Part shown: one piece after another, positions 42,338 to 51,837 of the stretch
Numbering within the stretch: the first letter of the stretch is position 1
How the letters are laid out: each line of letters begins with the position of its first letter
Assembly (NCBI RefSeq): GCF_017868775.1
Contig: NZ_CP053381.1
Span: 2,728,001-2,792,000, forward strand
Reading direction: 5' to 3'
DNA length: 64,000 bases
Source: Billgrantia sulfidoxydans
GTDB taxonomy: Bacteria > Pseudomonadota > Gammaproteobacteria > Pseudomonadales > Halomonadaceae
Notes under the pieces: model-generated
What the model saw: only the letters and a program-made list of their open reading frames with translations
The model's database searches: none
What the model was told of the DNA's origin: nothing
Made by a program: the position numbers and the translations under genes

Positions 42338-42529
42338 GATGTTCTCCTTGAGTCTTCCTTGGTACTGCACACGTTAGTACAGCGGCGTTGATGTTGCCTG
42401 TGATCCAGGCTCCCCTGCTCAATGCAGGATTCTTGCAGCGACTGCTGCCAAGCACAGGAGTCAAACGCTGTTTTATAATACCAGACGGCGCTTGTCCATA
42501 GCTCGAAACGTCCCTTGCGTATCTTGAGC

Positions 42530-43144
42530 CTAGCGGATGACGACGCGAGTGCCAATGTCGATTAGCTCGGAAAGCCTTTCGATCTGTTCGTCGGTCACCG
42601 CCACACATCCCTGAGTCCAGTGATAGCTGGCATGAATCTCCGGGTCCCCCCTACCGACACCATGGATCCCGATGAAGCCCCCCAGTACGGTGCGCTGCGG
42701 CGGATACCCGTGGCGGCGGTAGTAGGCGAAATAATCTGCGTAATCCTGCTCCGTGTAAAGCCCTGATTCCAACGCCATGCGCGCATGGGAGGGCGTGGGA
42801 TAGTCCAGCCCGATGAAAATGTGCCAGTCGCTCTCCCAGTTGAACCGGTTGACGCGAAATTCCCCCTTCGGGGTTGTGTTGTCCCCCTGGGTTCGCATGA
42901 TGCTGGCCCCGGAGCGCCCCAGCGAGATGGGCGCGAAGCGCTCGAGGAGTCGCTCGCCACGGTAGAGGCTCAACGCGGCCTCGCGGTCGTCGACGAGAAC
43001 CCACACTTCATTGGCATGACGAGGCAGGTGAGCACGCGCCAATAGGGTTTCGATGAGGTTGGCTCGACCCTCACGAGGCAGGAGGAGCGTGAAAGGCGCC
43101 AATAGGGCGAGCTGGCCGAAGCGACGGCGGGAAACGGATCTCAT
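42530..43144 (-). CDS. YkuD-family (L,D-transpeptidase-like) protein with twin-arginine-like signal
   Basis: The 204-residue protein begins MRSVSRRRFGQLALLAP, a good match to a Tat-type signal. A YkuD domain follows with H161 in GIHGVGRG and the catalytic cysteine C180 in WTQGCVAVT. It lacks LysM and resembles the small secreted YafK/ErfK-like members, whose roles include trimming Lpp from peptidoglycan (DpaA/LdtF in E. coli). AGGAG lies just before the ATG. It is upstream of the Lpp-like gene on the same strand, 192 bp away. Confidence 0.85.
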   Translation of the reverse strand: MRSVSRRRFGQLALLAPFTLLLPREGRANLIETLLARAHLPRHANEVWVLVDDREAALSLYRGERLLERFAPISLGRSGASIMRTQGDNTTPKGEFRVNRFNWESDWHIFIGLDYPTPSHARMALESGLYTEQDYADYFAYYRRHGYPPQRTVLGGFIGIHGVGRGDPEIHASYHWTQGCVAVTDEQIERLSELIDIGTRVVIR

Positions 43145-43334
43145 CGGCTCCTCACACAGACGGAATGGTAGGCGACAGGCGCTTTATAACGTATCGCTTG
43201 TCGACTGTCAGTTCACTTAACGTAACCGGACCCGGGCCCCGCCGGGCTGATGCTTGCCCTCCATCCTCAGGCCAGCAAGCTTCTTGTGCACCAGTATATT
43301 GCCAGCTCCACACCTCTCGCCGCGCTGCCACGGC

Positions 43335-44579
43335 TCAAGCCGACAGTATGGCTCCCATGCGAAACACTTCCCGCAGGCTGGTGATGCCCGCCTCGGCCTT
43401 GGTCAGGCCATCCTCGAGCATCAGCTCGATACCGCGCTCGAGCAGGCTGCGGCGCAGCTCTGACTCGTCGGCATGACGCAGGATGCGGGCATGGTCCTCG
43501 GGAGCCAGCTGCCAGATCTCGAACACGCCGATACGGCCGCGAAACCCGAGTCCATCGCACTGCGGACAGCCCTTGGCAACCCAGGTCAGCGCCGGCGGCA
43601 CATGACCGATCGCCTCCAGCCATTCGCGGTCGCTGTGGTCGGGTGCCGCCTGCTCACGGCAATGCGGGCACAGCCGGCGCACCAGCCGCTGGGCGATGAC
43701 CAGCCCCAGGTTGGCACTGATCTCACTGTCGCTGAGGCCGAGCTGGCGCATCGAGGTCACCACCCCCACGGCGTCGCGACTGTGCAGCGTTCCCATCAGC
43801 GAACGACCGCTGCTGGTCACGCTCAAGGCGGCAAGGGCCGACTCGCGGTCACGAATTTCCCCGATGAGCACGTAGTCGGGATCCAGCCGCAGGAGCGAAC
43901 GGGTGCCGCTGGCGAAATCCAGACCATGGTCGAGGTCCACCTGGATCTGGTTGATGCCGGGAACGCTATATTCGACGGGATTCTCCAGGGTGACCACGTG
44001 ACTGTCGGTCAACTGCAGCTGACCCAGCAGGGTGTAGAGCGTAGTGGTCTTGCCGGCACCGGTGGGACCGGCGACCAGCAACATGCTGCCCGTGGCGTCC
44101 ATCCAGCGCCTGATGCCCAACGCCCCTTCCTCGCCGATTCCCAGCTCCTCGATGTCGTCGAAAGATCGCGGCGGCGCCAGGAAGCGAATCGCCAGCTTCT
44201 CCCCCGTCACGCAGTGCACCGCCGTGACGCGCAGGTAGCGCTCCCCTTCGCCGCTCGCCTCCCGTGTCCAGCGGAAGCTGCCCTCCGCGGTAACCAGGGA
44301 AGGCACCGGATTGAGCTTCGACAGCACCTTATACTGGTTCACCAGGCGCGCGCCTTGCGCTGCATCGACCCGCAGTGCATCGACGATACGCCCATCGATG
44401 CGCAGACGAATGCGATAGGCCTCCGGCTCGGGATCGAGGTGCACGTCGGTGGCCCTGGCGCGCAGGGCATCGTCGAGCAGAGCGTAAGCCTCCAGCGTTC
44501 CACCGCCCGACGCCTGCTCCGCTTCCAACTGCGCCGACAATGCCGGCAGCAAGTGGCGCTGATAGGTCTGCTCCAACAC
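43335..44579 (-). CDS. Solitary GspE/PilB-family secretion ATPase
   Basis: Family members power type II secretion or pilus assembly from the cytoplasmic side. The 414-residue protein has the N2 domain with ARATDVHLDP, Walker A GPTGAGKTT (171-179), Walker B LIGEIRD (238-244), the GTLHS His box, and a zinc site with C303/C306 and C337/C340. It lacks the large N1 domain that contacts GspL or PilM-type partners, and no gsp or pil genes are beside it. The GTG at 44579 has GGGAGGAG upstream and sets the start. It may serve pili encoded elsewhere or be an orphan. Confidence 0.85.
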   Translation of the reverse strand: MLEQTYQRHLLPALSAQLEAEQASGGGTLEAYALLDDALRARATDVHLDPEPEAYRIRLRIDGRIVDALRVDAAQGARLVNQYKVLSKLNPVPSLVTAEGSFRWTREASGEGERYLRVTAVHCVTGEKLAIRFLAPPRSFDDIEELGIGEEGALGIRRWMDATGSMLLVAGPTGAGKTTTLYTLLGQLQLTDSHVVTLENPVEYSVPGINQIQVDLDHGLDFASGTRSLLRLDPDYVLIGEIRDRESALAALSVTSSGRSLMGTLHSRDAVGVVTSMRQLGLSDSEISANLGLVIAQRLVRRLCPHCREQAAPDHSDREWLEAIGHVPPALTWVAKGCPQCDGLGFRGRIGVFEIWQLAPEDHARILRHADESELRRSLLERGIELMLEDGLTKAEAGITSLREVFRMGAILSA

Positions 44580-44758
44580 GGTCTGCTCCTCCCTGATTGA
44601 CCCTGGACATGCGGCGCTGGCGCTCGGCCGCTGACAGCAGTCTAGCTCAAGCGCGCCGCGCCGCAGTCCGGCATGCCGCCACGGCACGCCAAGCACAGCG
44701 CCCCCGGCAGGCCTGCCTGCGGGGGCGCTCTCGGCACGCATCGATCCGTTCGGTTACG

Positions 44759-45217
44759 CTAGGGGCGTGGCTCCACGGTGAAGATGCTCTGCAGCTTGTG
44801 CTTCTTCCCGTAGATGTGCACCGTGGTCTCGGGGAACGGGTAACGGTCCAGGTACTCACTGTCACCGTTGAACCGGGGCTTGTGCGCATGGATCATGGCG
44901 GCGGACAGGCGCTCCCGGTTGGCATGGCCGCTCAAGCCCATCGAGTACCACAGCTCCTCGCCGGGCTGCAGGAAGGCACGCCATTTCTCCCTGTCGGGAT
45001 GATGCTGCAAACCGTAACGCACGTTGCGATGCTCACCCACATAGAGCAGTTGCTGGACCTCCATCTCATGGGTCTCGGGGTCCGCGGCGGCACGAAAGAC
45101 GCAATAGATGCCGGAGTCGTCCGGCACCTCACGCAGCGACTCATCGCTCCAGTACCCGAGCATCTCGGGAGAGAGAAGATCGTTAGAGATGGAGCTCAAC
45201 ATGAAACGTTCCGGCAT
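44759..45217 (-). CDS. GIY-YIG-like small protein
   Basis: The 152-residue protein shows the GIY-YIG pattern: GIY at 36-38, YVG at 59-61, an arginine-containing helix (NVRYGLQHH), and a late E102 and N117 in RERLSAAMIHAHKPRFN. This fold covers DNA endonucleases and repair proteins such as UvrC and SLX1. Spacing between GIY and YVG is within the family range, so it may be active. AAGGAG upstream of the ATG at 45217 sets the start. It lies 47 bp after the next gene on the same strand. Partner and target are unknown. Confidence 0.65.
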   Translation of the reverse strand: MPERFMLSSISNDLLSPEMLGYWSDESLREVPDDSGIYCVFRAAADPETHEMEVQQLLYVGEHRNVRYGLQHHPDREKWRAFLQPGEELWYSMGLSGHANRERLSAAMIHAHKPRFNGDSEYLDRYPFPETTVHIYGKKHKLQSIFTVEPRP

Positions 45218-45264
45218 GGCGATCTCCTTGATCGAAGGGTCTATTTGCAGTCTGGCACATAAAC

Positions 45265-45729
45265 TCAATAGTCTTCGAGCCGCTGCATGTCACGCACCAG
45301 GCGGCGCACTTCCCCCTCGTGCCCCTTGGCCAGGGCCTCGAAGAACTCCTTTTCACGGCTGCCGCCAGCCAGATCGGCGCGATGGGCGTAAAGGTCCTGA
45401 AGGGTCCGGTGTGCGGTCAGTGCCGTTGCCAGCACGCCCTGTACGCTCTCGCCCGCGACGCCCTCCGGCAAGCGTTCGAGTACCGGGGGGTGGGGAAAGT
45501 CGTTGGGGTCGTCGAACCAGGTGTTGAGCACGCCCTCATGATCGCTGCCATCGTCGAGATAGCCCAGCAGGTCGGCTTGCAGCTTGCGCTCACGCTGCGC
45601 CAGGTATTCCAGCGCCATTCTCACCCGTTCGTCGTTACCCGTTGCGGCCAGCTGGGAATAGTGATCGGCCATACGAGCATGATAGTCGGCCGCCCACTCG
45701 ACCAGCTCCTTGACTTGATGAAAGCGCAT
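45265..45729 (-). CDS. Unrecognised helical protein, possibly ferritin-like
   Basis: The 154-residue, mostly helical, acidic protein contains H/E-rich helices (AADYHARMADHYSQLA, ALEYLAQRERKL, TALTAHRTLQDLYAHRADL) in an order that recalls four-helix ferritin/rubrerythrin-like bundles. The ExxH ligand pairs are not clear enough to claim metal binding. No signal peptide. It probably forms a two-gene unit with the GIY-YIG-like protein downstream. Confidence 0.5.
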   Translation of the reverse strand: MRFHQVKELVEWAADYHARMADHYSQLAATGNDERVRMALEYLAQRERKLQADLLGYLDDGSDHEGVLNTWFDDPNDFPHPPVLERLPEGVAGESVQGVLATALTAHRTLQDLYAHRADLAGGSREKEFFEALAKGHEGEVRRLVRDMQRLEDY

Positions 45730-45883
45730 GCGAGCCCCCTCGATGTCGCTCAGCCAGCCTCGACGACCAGCTGCTTGCTTTCATCCTAGCCAAAGCCCAC
45801 CGCCGTCGCTTGACTTGTATCAATCGAAGGCGATTGGCACCGATGCCGGATGGCACGGAGTAAACGGGTGACAGGCGCCTGCC

Positions 45884-46348
45884 CTACCACTCCTCGCTGG
45901 TCTCACGCAGCGCGGCGATCTCGCTCTTGGCCTCACGCAGGCAGGCGCGCAGCTCGTCGCCCAGCGCAGCGCCGCTGCCCACCGCTATCAGCCCCTGCTG
46001 CGAGGAGTTGCGCCGACGCGCCACGCCCTCGCTCGCATGCAGCGCCTCGATGCGCTGCAACAGCCAGCCAAGCCAACTTTCGGGACGCATCGCCAGCTCG
46101 CGCAGACGATGCAGCTCGGCAATGCCGGCCCCCTCGGCACCCAGCAGGTCGCGCCAGTCGTGGCGCTCCAGCCGGGCATGCTCGGTGACCTCACGCAGCA
46201 GCGACTCGAGCGCCAGTTCGGTCAGCGCCAGTGCGGCCTCCTCGGTGGCCATGCGCCGCGCCTCGGCGTGCTCGTCCTCACCCGGGGGGACCGCCAGGAG
46301 CAGCTCGGCCTGGTAGAGCAACTGGTTGGTACGGGCTCGCGGGCTCAC
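45884..46348 (-). CDS. DUF6586-type protein next to topA
   Basis: The 154-residue helical protein of unknown function matches the gene adjacent to topA in Pseudomonas (PA3010 beside PA3011), as I recall it. It starts at a GTG in a four-base GTGA overlap with the topA stop, giving [18 protein letters not shown]; the ATG at 46372 would lie inside topA. The conserved parts are the N-terminal [11 protein letters not shown] helix and a WRDLLGAEG segment in the middle. Confidence 0.75.
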   Translation of the reverse strand: MSPRARTNQLLYQAELLLAVPPGEDEHAEARRMATEEAALALTELALESLLREVTEHARLERHDWRDLLGAEGAGIAELHRLRELAMRPESWLGWLLQRIEALHASEGVARRRNSSQQGLIAVGSGAALGDELRACLREAKSEIAALRETSEEW

Positions 46349-48972
46349 TTGCGCTTGTCCTCCACCTGCCATCTACCGTCAGCGTAGATCGCCCGCCAGC
46401 CGGTCGCCTTGCTCTCTTCCTCGGTCATGACGAACTGCTCCTTGCTCTTGCGCGAGTAGCGGATCTGGGCCGGGCGGCCATCGGGATCCTCGCTGGGGGC
46501 ATCGAGCAGATAGCGATACTTCTCCGGCAGCTCACCGGCGTGGGCCTTCAGTTCCCGCACCAGAGGCGGCCGCGTCTCGCGATTGCGCGGAAACTTGCTC
46601 GCCGCCAGGAACAGGCCACTGGCACCGTCGCGCAGCACGTAGTGATCGTCGACCTTCTGACAGGCCAGCTCGGGCATCGGGATGGGGTCCATCTTCGGCG
46701 GGGCGACCTCACCGTTGCGCAGCAGCTTGCGGGTGTTCTTGCATGCCTCGTTGGTGCAGCCGAAATACTTGCCGAACCGGCCCGACTTGAGCTGCATCTC
46801 GCTGCCGCACTTGTCGCACTCGATGGTCGGCCCCTCGTAGCCCTTGATGCGGAACCTGCCGTGCTCGATCTCGTAGCCCTCGCAGTCTGGGCTGTTGCCG
46901 CAGATATGCAGCTTGCGGCTCTCGTCGATCAGATAGCTGTCCATCGCCGTGCCGCACTTGGGGCAGCGATGCTTGGCGCGCAGGGCCTGGGTCTCGGCCT
47001 CTTCGCCAGCATCGGCGGGGACCGCCTCGTCGCCGGGCAGCAGGTCGATGGTGGTCTTGCAGCGCTCCTTGGGCGGCAGGTTGTAGCCGGAGCAACCCAG
47101 GAACACTCCGGTTGACGCCGTGCGGATCTGCATCTTGCGGCCACAGGTGGGGCAGTCGATATCGGTGGGCACCGGCTGGTTGGGGCGCATGCCCTCCTCG
47201 CTCTCGGCGGCCTCCAGTTCCTCGCGGAACTCGGCATAGAAGGCGTCGAGCAGCTCGCGCCAGTTGCGCTCGCCCTCGGCGACCTCGTCGAGACTGTCCT
47301 CCATGCGCGCGGTAAAGGAGTAGTCCATCAGGTCGGGAAACGACTCCTTGAGCCGCTCGGTGACGATGTCGCCGAGCTTTTCGGCATAGAAGCGCCGGCT
47401 CTCCAGCTTGACGTAGCCGCGATCCTGGATGGTGGAGATGATCGAGGCATAGGTCGAGGGACGCCCGATGCCGCGCTTCTCCAGCTCCTTGACCAGGCTC
47501 GCCTCGGTATAGCGGGCCGGCGGCTTGGTGAAGTGCTGCTGGGGGTCGAGCGCCTCGAGCCGCATCGGCGTGCCCTCGGCGAGGTCAGGCAGCGCCTGGT
47601 CCTCGTTCTTGCCCGCGGGCTTGAGCACCCGGGTATAGCCGTCGAACTTGAGCACCCGCCCCTTGGCCTTGAGCTCGTAGCCGTCGGCTTCCACGGAGAG
47701 GGTGCTGGAGAGGTATTCGGCCGGCGTCATCTGGCACGCCACGAACTGCCGCCAGATCAGATCGTAGAGTCGCTCGGCGTCGCGCTCCATGCCGGCCAGG
47801 TCGCCGGCCTGACGATTGACGTCGGAGGGGCGGATCGCCTCGTGGGCCTCCTGCGCGCCCTCCTTGCTCGAGTAGCGATTGGGCGACTCGGGCAGGTAGC
47901 GCTTGCCGTAGGCCTGCTCGATATGCTCGCGCGCCATGGCCACCGCATCCTGGGACAGGTTGGTGGAATCGGTACGCATGTAGGTGATGTAGCCCGCCTC
48001 GTAGAGGCGCTGGGCCAGGGTCATGGTCTTCTTCACCGAGAAGCCGAGGCGCCCGCTGGCGGCCTGCTGCAGGGTCGACGTAATGAAGGGGGCATTCGGC
48101 TTCGACCGGGTGGGCTTGTCCTCCCGCGCCGTGATGGCAAGGCTTGCCTTGCGCAGACGCTCGATACGCTCGAGCGTCTCGGCCTCCGAGGTGGGCCGGA
48201 AGGTCTTGCCGTCCTGGCGCACCAGTTCGAATCGCACCGGCTCGCCCTGGTCGGAGACGAGATCGGCATGCACGTCCCAGAACTCCTCGGGCACGAAGGC
48301 GCGAATCTCGCGCTCGCGCTCGACGATGAGGCGCACCGCTACGGACTGCACTCGGCCGGCCGAGAGGCCGCGGGCGATCTTGGCCCACAGAAGCGGCGAG
48401 AGCATGAAGCCCACCACGCGGTCGAGGAAGCGCCGTGCCTGCTGCGCCTCGACACGGGGAATGTTGAGCGTGCCGGGCTCCTGGAACGCCTCCTTGATGG
48501 CGTTCTTGGTGATCTCGTTGAACACCACGCGGCGATAGCGCGCGTCGTCGCCGCCGATGGTCTCCTTGAGGTGCCAGGCGATGGCCTCCCCCTCCCGGTC
48601 GAGATCGGTGGCGAGATAGACGGTGTCGGCCTTCTCGGCGAGCTTCTGCAGCTCGGCCACCACCTTCTCCTTGCCGGGCAGGATCTCGTAGTGGGCCTTC
48701 CAGCCCTGTTCGGGATCGATGCCCATGCGCCGGATGAGCTGATCCCTGGCCTTGTGTTTCTTGTACTCGGCCTTCTCCTCGGGCGACATCTTGCGCGTTG
48801 CCGCCGCCTGCCGGGCGCGCTCCTTGGGATCGGAGGCCGCCTTGCCCGAGCCGCTGGTCGGCAGGTCACGGATGTGTCCCACGCTCGACTTCACGACGAA
48901 CTCGCTGCCGAGATACTTGTTGATCGTCTTGGCCTTGGCCGGCGACTCGACGATGACCAATGACTTGCCCAT
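46345..48972 (-). CDS. topA: DNA topoisomerase I
   Basis: TopA relaxes negative supercoils by single-strand passage. The 875-residue protein begins [17 protein letters not shown] (toprim domain with the [13 protein letters not shown] acidic motif) and has catalytic Y331 in [11 protein letters not shown]. The C-terminal part carries four zinc-ribbon-like CxxC repeats, for example [20 protein letters not shown] and [10 protein letters not shown]. An ATG at 48984 is in frame, but the usual start is 48972. It overlaps the DUF6586-type gene by 4 bp. Confidence 0.97.
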   Translation of the reverse strand: MGKSLVIVESPAKAKTINKYLGSEFVVKSSVGHIRDLPTSGSGKAASDPKERARQAAATRKMSPEEKAEYKKHKARDQLIRRMGIDPEQGWKAHYEILPGKEKVVAELQKLAEKADTVYLATDLDREGEAIAWHLKETIGGDDARYRRVVFNEITKNAIKEAFQEPGTLNIPRVEAQQARRFLDRVVGFMLSPLLWAKIARGLSAGRVQSVAVRLIVEREREIRAFVPEEFWDVHADLVSDQGEPVRFELVRQDGKTFRPTSEAETLERIERLRKASLAITAREDKPTRSKPNAPFITSTLQQAASGRLGFSVKKTMTLAQRLYEAGYITYMRTDSTNLSQDAVAMAREHIEQAYGKRYLPESPNRYSSKEGAQEAHEAIRPSDVNRQAGDLAGMERDAERLYDLIWRQFVACQMTPAEYLSSTLSVEADGYELKAKGRVLKFDGYTRVLKPAGKNEDQALPDLAEGTPMRLEALDPQQHFTKPPARYTEASLVKELEKRGIGRPSTYASIISTIQDRGYVKLESRRFYAEKLGDIVTERLKESFPDLMDYSFTARMEDSLDEVAEGERNWRELLDAFYAEFREELEAAESEEGMRPNQPVPTDIDCPTCGRKMQIRTASTGVFLGCSGYNLPPKERCKTTIDLLPGDEAVPADAGEEAETQALRAKHRCPKCGTAMDSYLIDESRKLHICGNSPDCEGYEIEHGRFRIKGYEGPTIECDKCGSEMQLKSGRFGKYFGCTNEACKNTRKLLRNGEVAPPKMDPIPMPELACQKVDDHYVLRDGASGLFLAASKFPRNRETRPPLVRELKAHAGELPEKYRYLLDAPSEDPDGRPAQIRYSRKSKEQFVMTEEESKATGWRAIYADGRWQVEDKRK

Positions 48973-49184
48973 AGCGCTCCACATTCTGCACGGCAGGGTT
49001 CTCGAGCCCCACCTGAACGGTTCCGGTCCACCGGTTCCTCGGCGGAGACGGTGAAAAATCCGCTTACCCTACCCCAGCCACCCGTTTCACGCCAGTCGCT
49101 TCACATGGCGGCAGTAAAGCAGCAATGGGAAAGAGGCATCAAGTCGGTCATGCCCCGTCGCGACTTCGCGCCGCCAAACGACCA

Positions 49185-49212
49185 GCGCCCCTGCCACGAT
49201 TGACAGGGGCGC
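49185..49212 (-). terminator. Stem-loop terminator after the DUF3141 gene
   Basis: GCGCCCCTG and CAGGGGCGC form a 9-bp stem with a 10-nt loop, 27 bp beyond the stop. The minus strand continues TGGTCGTTT, a weak T-run. The rest of the 266-bp gap before topA (48973-49238) shows nothing else clear. Confidence 0.6.
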
Positions 49213-49238
49213 CGGGGCGTCCTCGCGAAACCTCTTGC

Positions 49239-51710
49239 TCAGCGCTTGCGAGGCTTGCGCGAAGCGTCCGGCCTGCTGTTCGCCTCGCTCCGGGTAGCGT
49301 CGGAAGGGCTGTCGGCCTGCGGCCGGGAAGCCGCCTTCCTCACCTTTCCGGTTCGCGCCTTCGAACCGGTGGAGCGCCTCGCCTGATCGGGCTTGGCTGC
49401 CTCGGGCTCGGCCCTGAGCAGGCTCGCCATCTCGCTGCGCGCCGTGGCCTCGGCCCTGGCCCCCGTCGCCACCTGGTCGTGAAGCTCGGCCAGCGCCTGG
49501 CGACGCTCCGCCGGGTCGACCCGCTCCAGCGCCTCGCCAAACAGCGCCTGGATGTGCTCGTAGCGCTTGCGGGCGTGCTCGGAGAGCTCGCCGCTTGCCG
49601 CCAGCACGTGGTCGATATGCTCCAGCGACGCGCGTATCGACTCGCCCGACTCCCCCGCCAACAGCTGAGGAATCGCCGCCAGCGCCGCCTCACGATCCAG
49701 CTTGAGGATGAAGAACTGCTCACGCACCAGATGCTTGAAGTCCGACAGACTGGCGCCCGGCTCCAGCTCGGCGCGCGAGGCCCGCAGGCGCTTGAAGTTA
49801 CGCTCATCGGTCGTGGGTGCCCCACCCAGCACATGGATCACCGAGCGCATCACCGCCTCGTGGATGCCGCCTTCGGCCACGCGCTGGCGCAGTTCGTCCT
49901 GGCGCCGCTCCAGAAAGCGACGATGTTCCGGCTCGCTGCCGGGCTGGCGGCGATGGATATGGGCGTCGCCGCCCAGGCCGACCATGGCCTGTAGCAGCGG
50001 TTGGCCATACACCGTCAGGAAGGTGTGCTCGATGCTCTGGTCGCGTATCTCGCGCCAGGTGTCCAGGCTACGGGAGATCTGCTCCGACACGGCCCGCTCC
50101 ATGGTTCGCAGGAGATTGTCCTCGGCGACGGGATGGCGGTCCTCACGCACCCACTCGGCCAGCACCGGCAGCGGCACCGACAGGGGGTTGCGATCGGATA
50201 GTAGCTTGTAGCCCAGCCGGATCGGATGCAGGCGGCGCATCAGGCGAGCCGCCTCCGGGGTAATCACGGCCCGGATCCAGGGCTGCACGAACAGCCGGTA
50301 GAGCCCGAGGTTGGTCTCCGAGAGGCGCGCCACGGTGGCGAAGCGCCGGTCGTCGTCCTCGCGGTGATGCAGCACGTCGCGGTTGAGCCCCTCGATGGAG
50401 CGCGCCTTGAACTCGAGCAGGTAGTCGCGCTCGAGCAGCTCGGCATCGTCGCGCTCATCGGCACTGGTCACCGTGGTCTCGTACAACCCCGGCGGCAGCA
50501 CGTCGATGTAGTCGATGTTGGCGGTGAACTCGGCATGCTCCTTGCGCGACACGCTGCCCGACACGAAGATCCCCAGATGACCGGTGCTGTCGTGCACGCA
50601 ATAGACGATGGTCTGTTCGCTGGCGACGATGTCGTCGGTGTCGCCGTAGAGATCGCGCACCCAGCCCAGTGCCTGGGGCGGCGGCGTGATGTCGTCGCCC
50701 TGTGAGCAGAACACTACCACCGGCGAGCGCACGTTGCGCAGGTCGATGCGACGCCCGTCCGACGTAACCAGTTGTGCGGTGGAGAGCCGGTTGCCGACGA
50801 ACAGGTTGTCGACGATGTACTGGATCTCCTCGCCGCCCAGCACCACGTGACCACCCCACCAGCGCTCGAAATTGAGATAGCGCTCGGCCTCGGTGTCGAC
50901 GTTGGCATACAGCCGATACTGCTTGTCCCACCAGGTATTGGCCGGATTGAGCCGCTCGAAGTTCTGTACCAGCAGGGCACCATCGAACAGTCCATCGCCC
51001 AAGTCGCTGGCCAGGGTCGTCATCCAGCTGCCGCCGGTCATGCCGCCGGTATAGCGCATGGGCGCCTTGCCCCGCTCGCCGGACCAATAGGAGAGCGGCG
51101 CCCCGGCGATCAGGATCGGTCCGAAGACTTCGGGCTCGAGCGAGGCCGCCATCATGATCTGCCAGCCCGCCTGGCAGTTGCCGACGACCATCGGTTTCTC
51201 GCACGATTCAGGATGGAGTTCGACCACACGACGCAGGAAGGCAATCTCCGCCTCCACCACGTCCTCCACCGTCTGACCGGGTTCGGGATAAGGCAGAAAA
51301 CCGATGAAATAGCAGGGATGGCCCGCCCGCAGGGCAACGCCGATTTCACTGTCGGGCTTGAATCCACCGATGCCGGGGCCATGCCCGGCCCGCGGGTCGA
51401 CGACCACGAAGGGGCGCGCCTGGAGATCGACCTCGACACCGGCCGGAGGCAAAATCTGCATCAGTTCGTAGTTGACCGGCCGCGGCAGTTCGCGACCGTC
51501 CATTACCACCTCGGCGTTGAAGCCCAACACATTGGGCTTGGTCTTCTCGATGTGCTCGAGATACTGGTTGCCGCGCTCGCGCATCACATCCATGTACAGC
51601 ACGCTGCGCTCGACGGCGTCCCGCCAGTAATCGAAGGCGGCACGACCGAAACCGAATGGATCCAGGAAGCTGAATACTTCTGTCGGGGGTATCGGCAAGG
51701 GTGCGTTCAT
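49239..51710 (-). CDS. DUF3141 PHA-synthase-like alpha/beta-hydrolase
   Basis: The 823-residue protein has an alpha/beta-hydrolase core in its first half. The nucleophile elbow is VGNCQAGWQ, with C179 where serine lipases have Ser, the same substitution as in PhaC polyhydroxyalkanoate synthases. D339/D340 (GDDITPP) and H378 (TGHLG) complete a possible Cys-Asp-His triad. The second half is charged and helical, ending in a Lys/Arg/Ala-rich tail like a PHA-granule or nucleic-acid contact region. Granule association or acyl transfer is plausible but unproven. There is no phaC or phaR nearby. ATG at 51710. Confidence 0.8.
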   Translation of the reverse strand: MNAPLPIPPTEVFSFLDPFGFGRAAFDYWRDAVERSVLYMDVMRERGNQYLEHIEKTKPNVLGFNAEVVMDGRELPRPVNYELMQILPPAGVEVDLQARPFVVVDPRAGHGPGIGGFKPDSEIGVALRAGHPCYFIGFLPYPEPGQTVEDVVEAEIAFLRRVVELHPESCEKPMVVGNCQAGWQIMMAASLEPEVFGPILIAGAPLSYWSGERGKAPMRYTGGMTGGSWMTTLASDLGDGLFDGALLVQNFERLNPANTWWDKQYRLYANVDTEAERYLNFERWWGGHVVLGGEEIQYIVDNLFVGNRLSTAQLVTSDGRRIDLRNVRSPVVVFCSQGDDITPPPQALGWVRDLYGDTDDIVASEQTIVYCVHDSTGHLGIFVSGSVSRKEHAEFTANIDYIDVLPPGLYETTVTSADERDDAELLERDYLLEFKARSIEGLNRDVLHHREDDDRRFATVARLSETNLGLYRLFVQPWIRAVITPEAARLMRRLHPIRLGYKLLSDRNPLSVPLPVLAEWVREDRHPVAEDNLLRTMERAVSEQISRSLDTWREIRDQSIEHTFLTVYGQPLLQAMVGLGGDAHIHRRQPGSEPEHRRFLERRQDELRQRVAEGGIHEAVMRSVIHVLGGAPTTDERNFKRLRASRAELEPGASLSDFKHLVREQFFILKLDREAALAAIPQLLAGESGESIRASLEHIDHVLAASGELSEHARKRYEHIQALFGEALERVDPAERRQALAELHDQVATGARAEATARSEMASLLRAEPEAAKPDQARRSTGSKARTGKVRKAASRPQADSPSDATRSEANSRPDASRKPRKR

Positions 51711-51837
51711 GCTCGGCTCCTGTTGTCTCCGCTATTGGGTTTCGACAGCGGAAGGAGAAAAAATGCTGCGATGCAGCAAGCATAGTACGCCCTGCGTCAT
51801 TGCAATGCAGCCGTTTTGTCGATTTTTTGTGAAGCGC

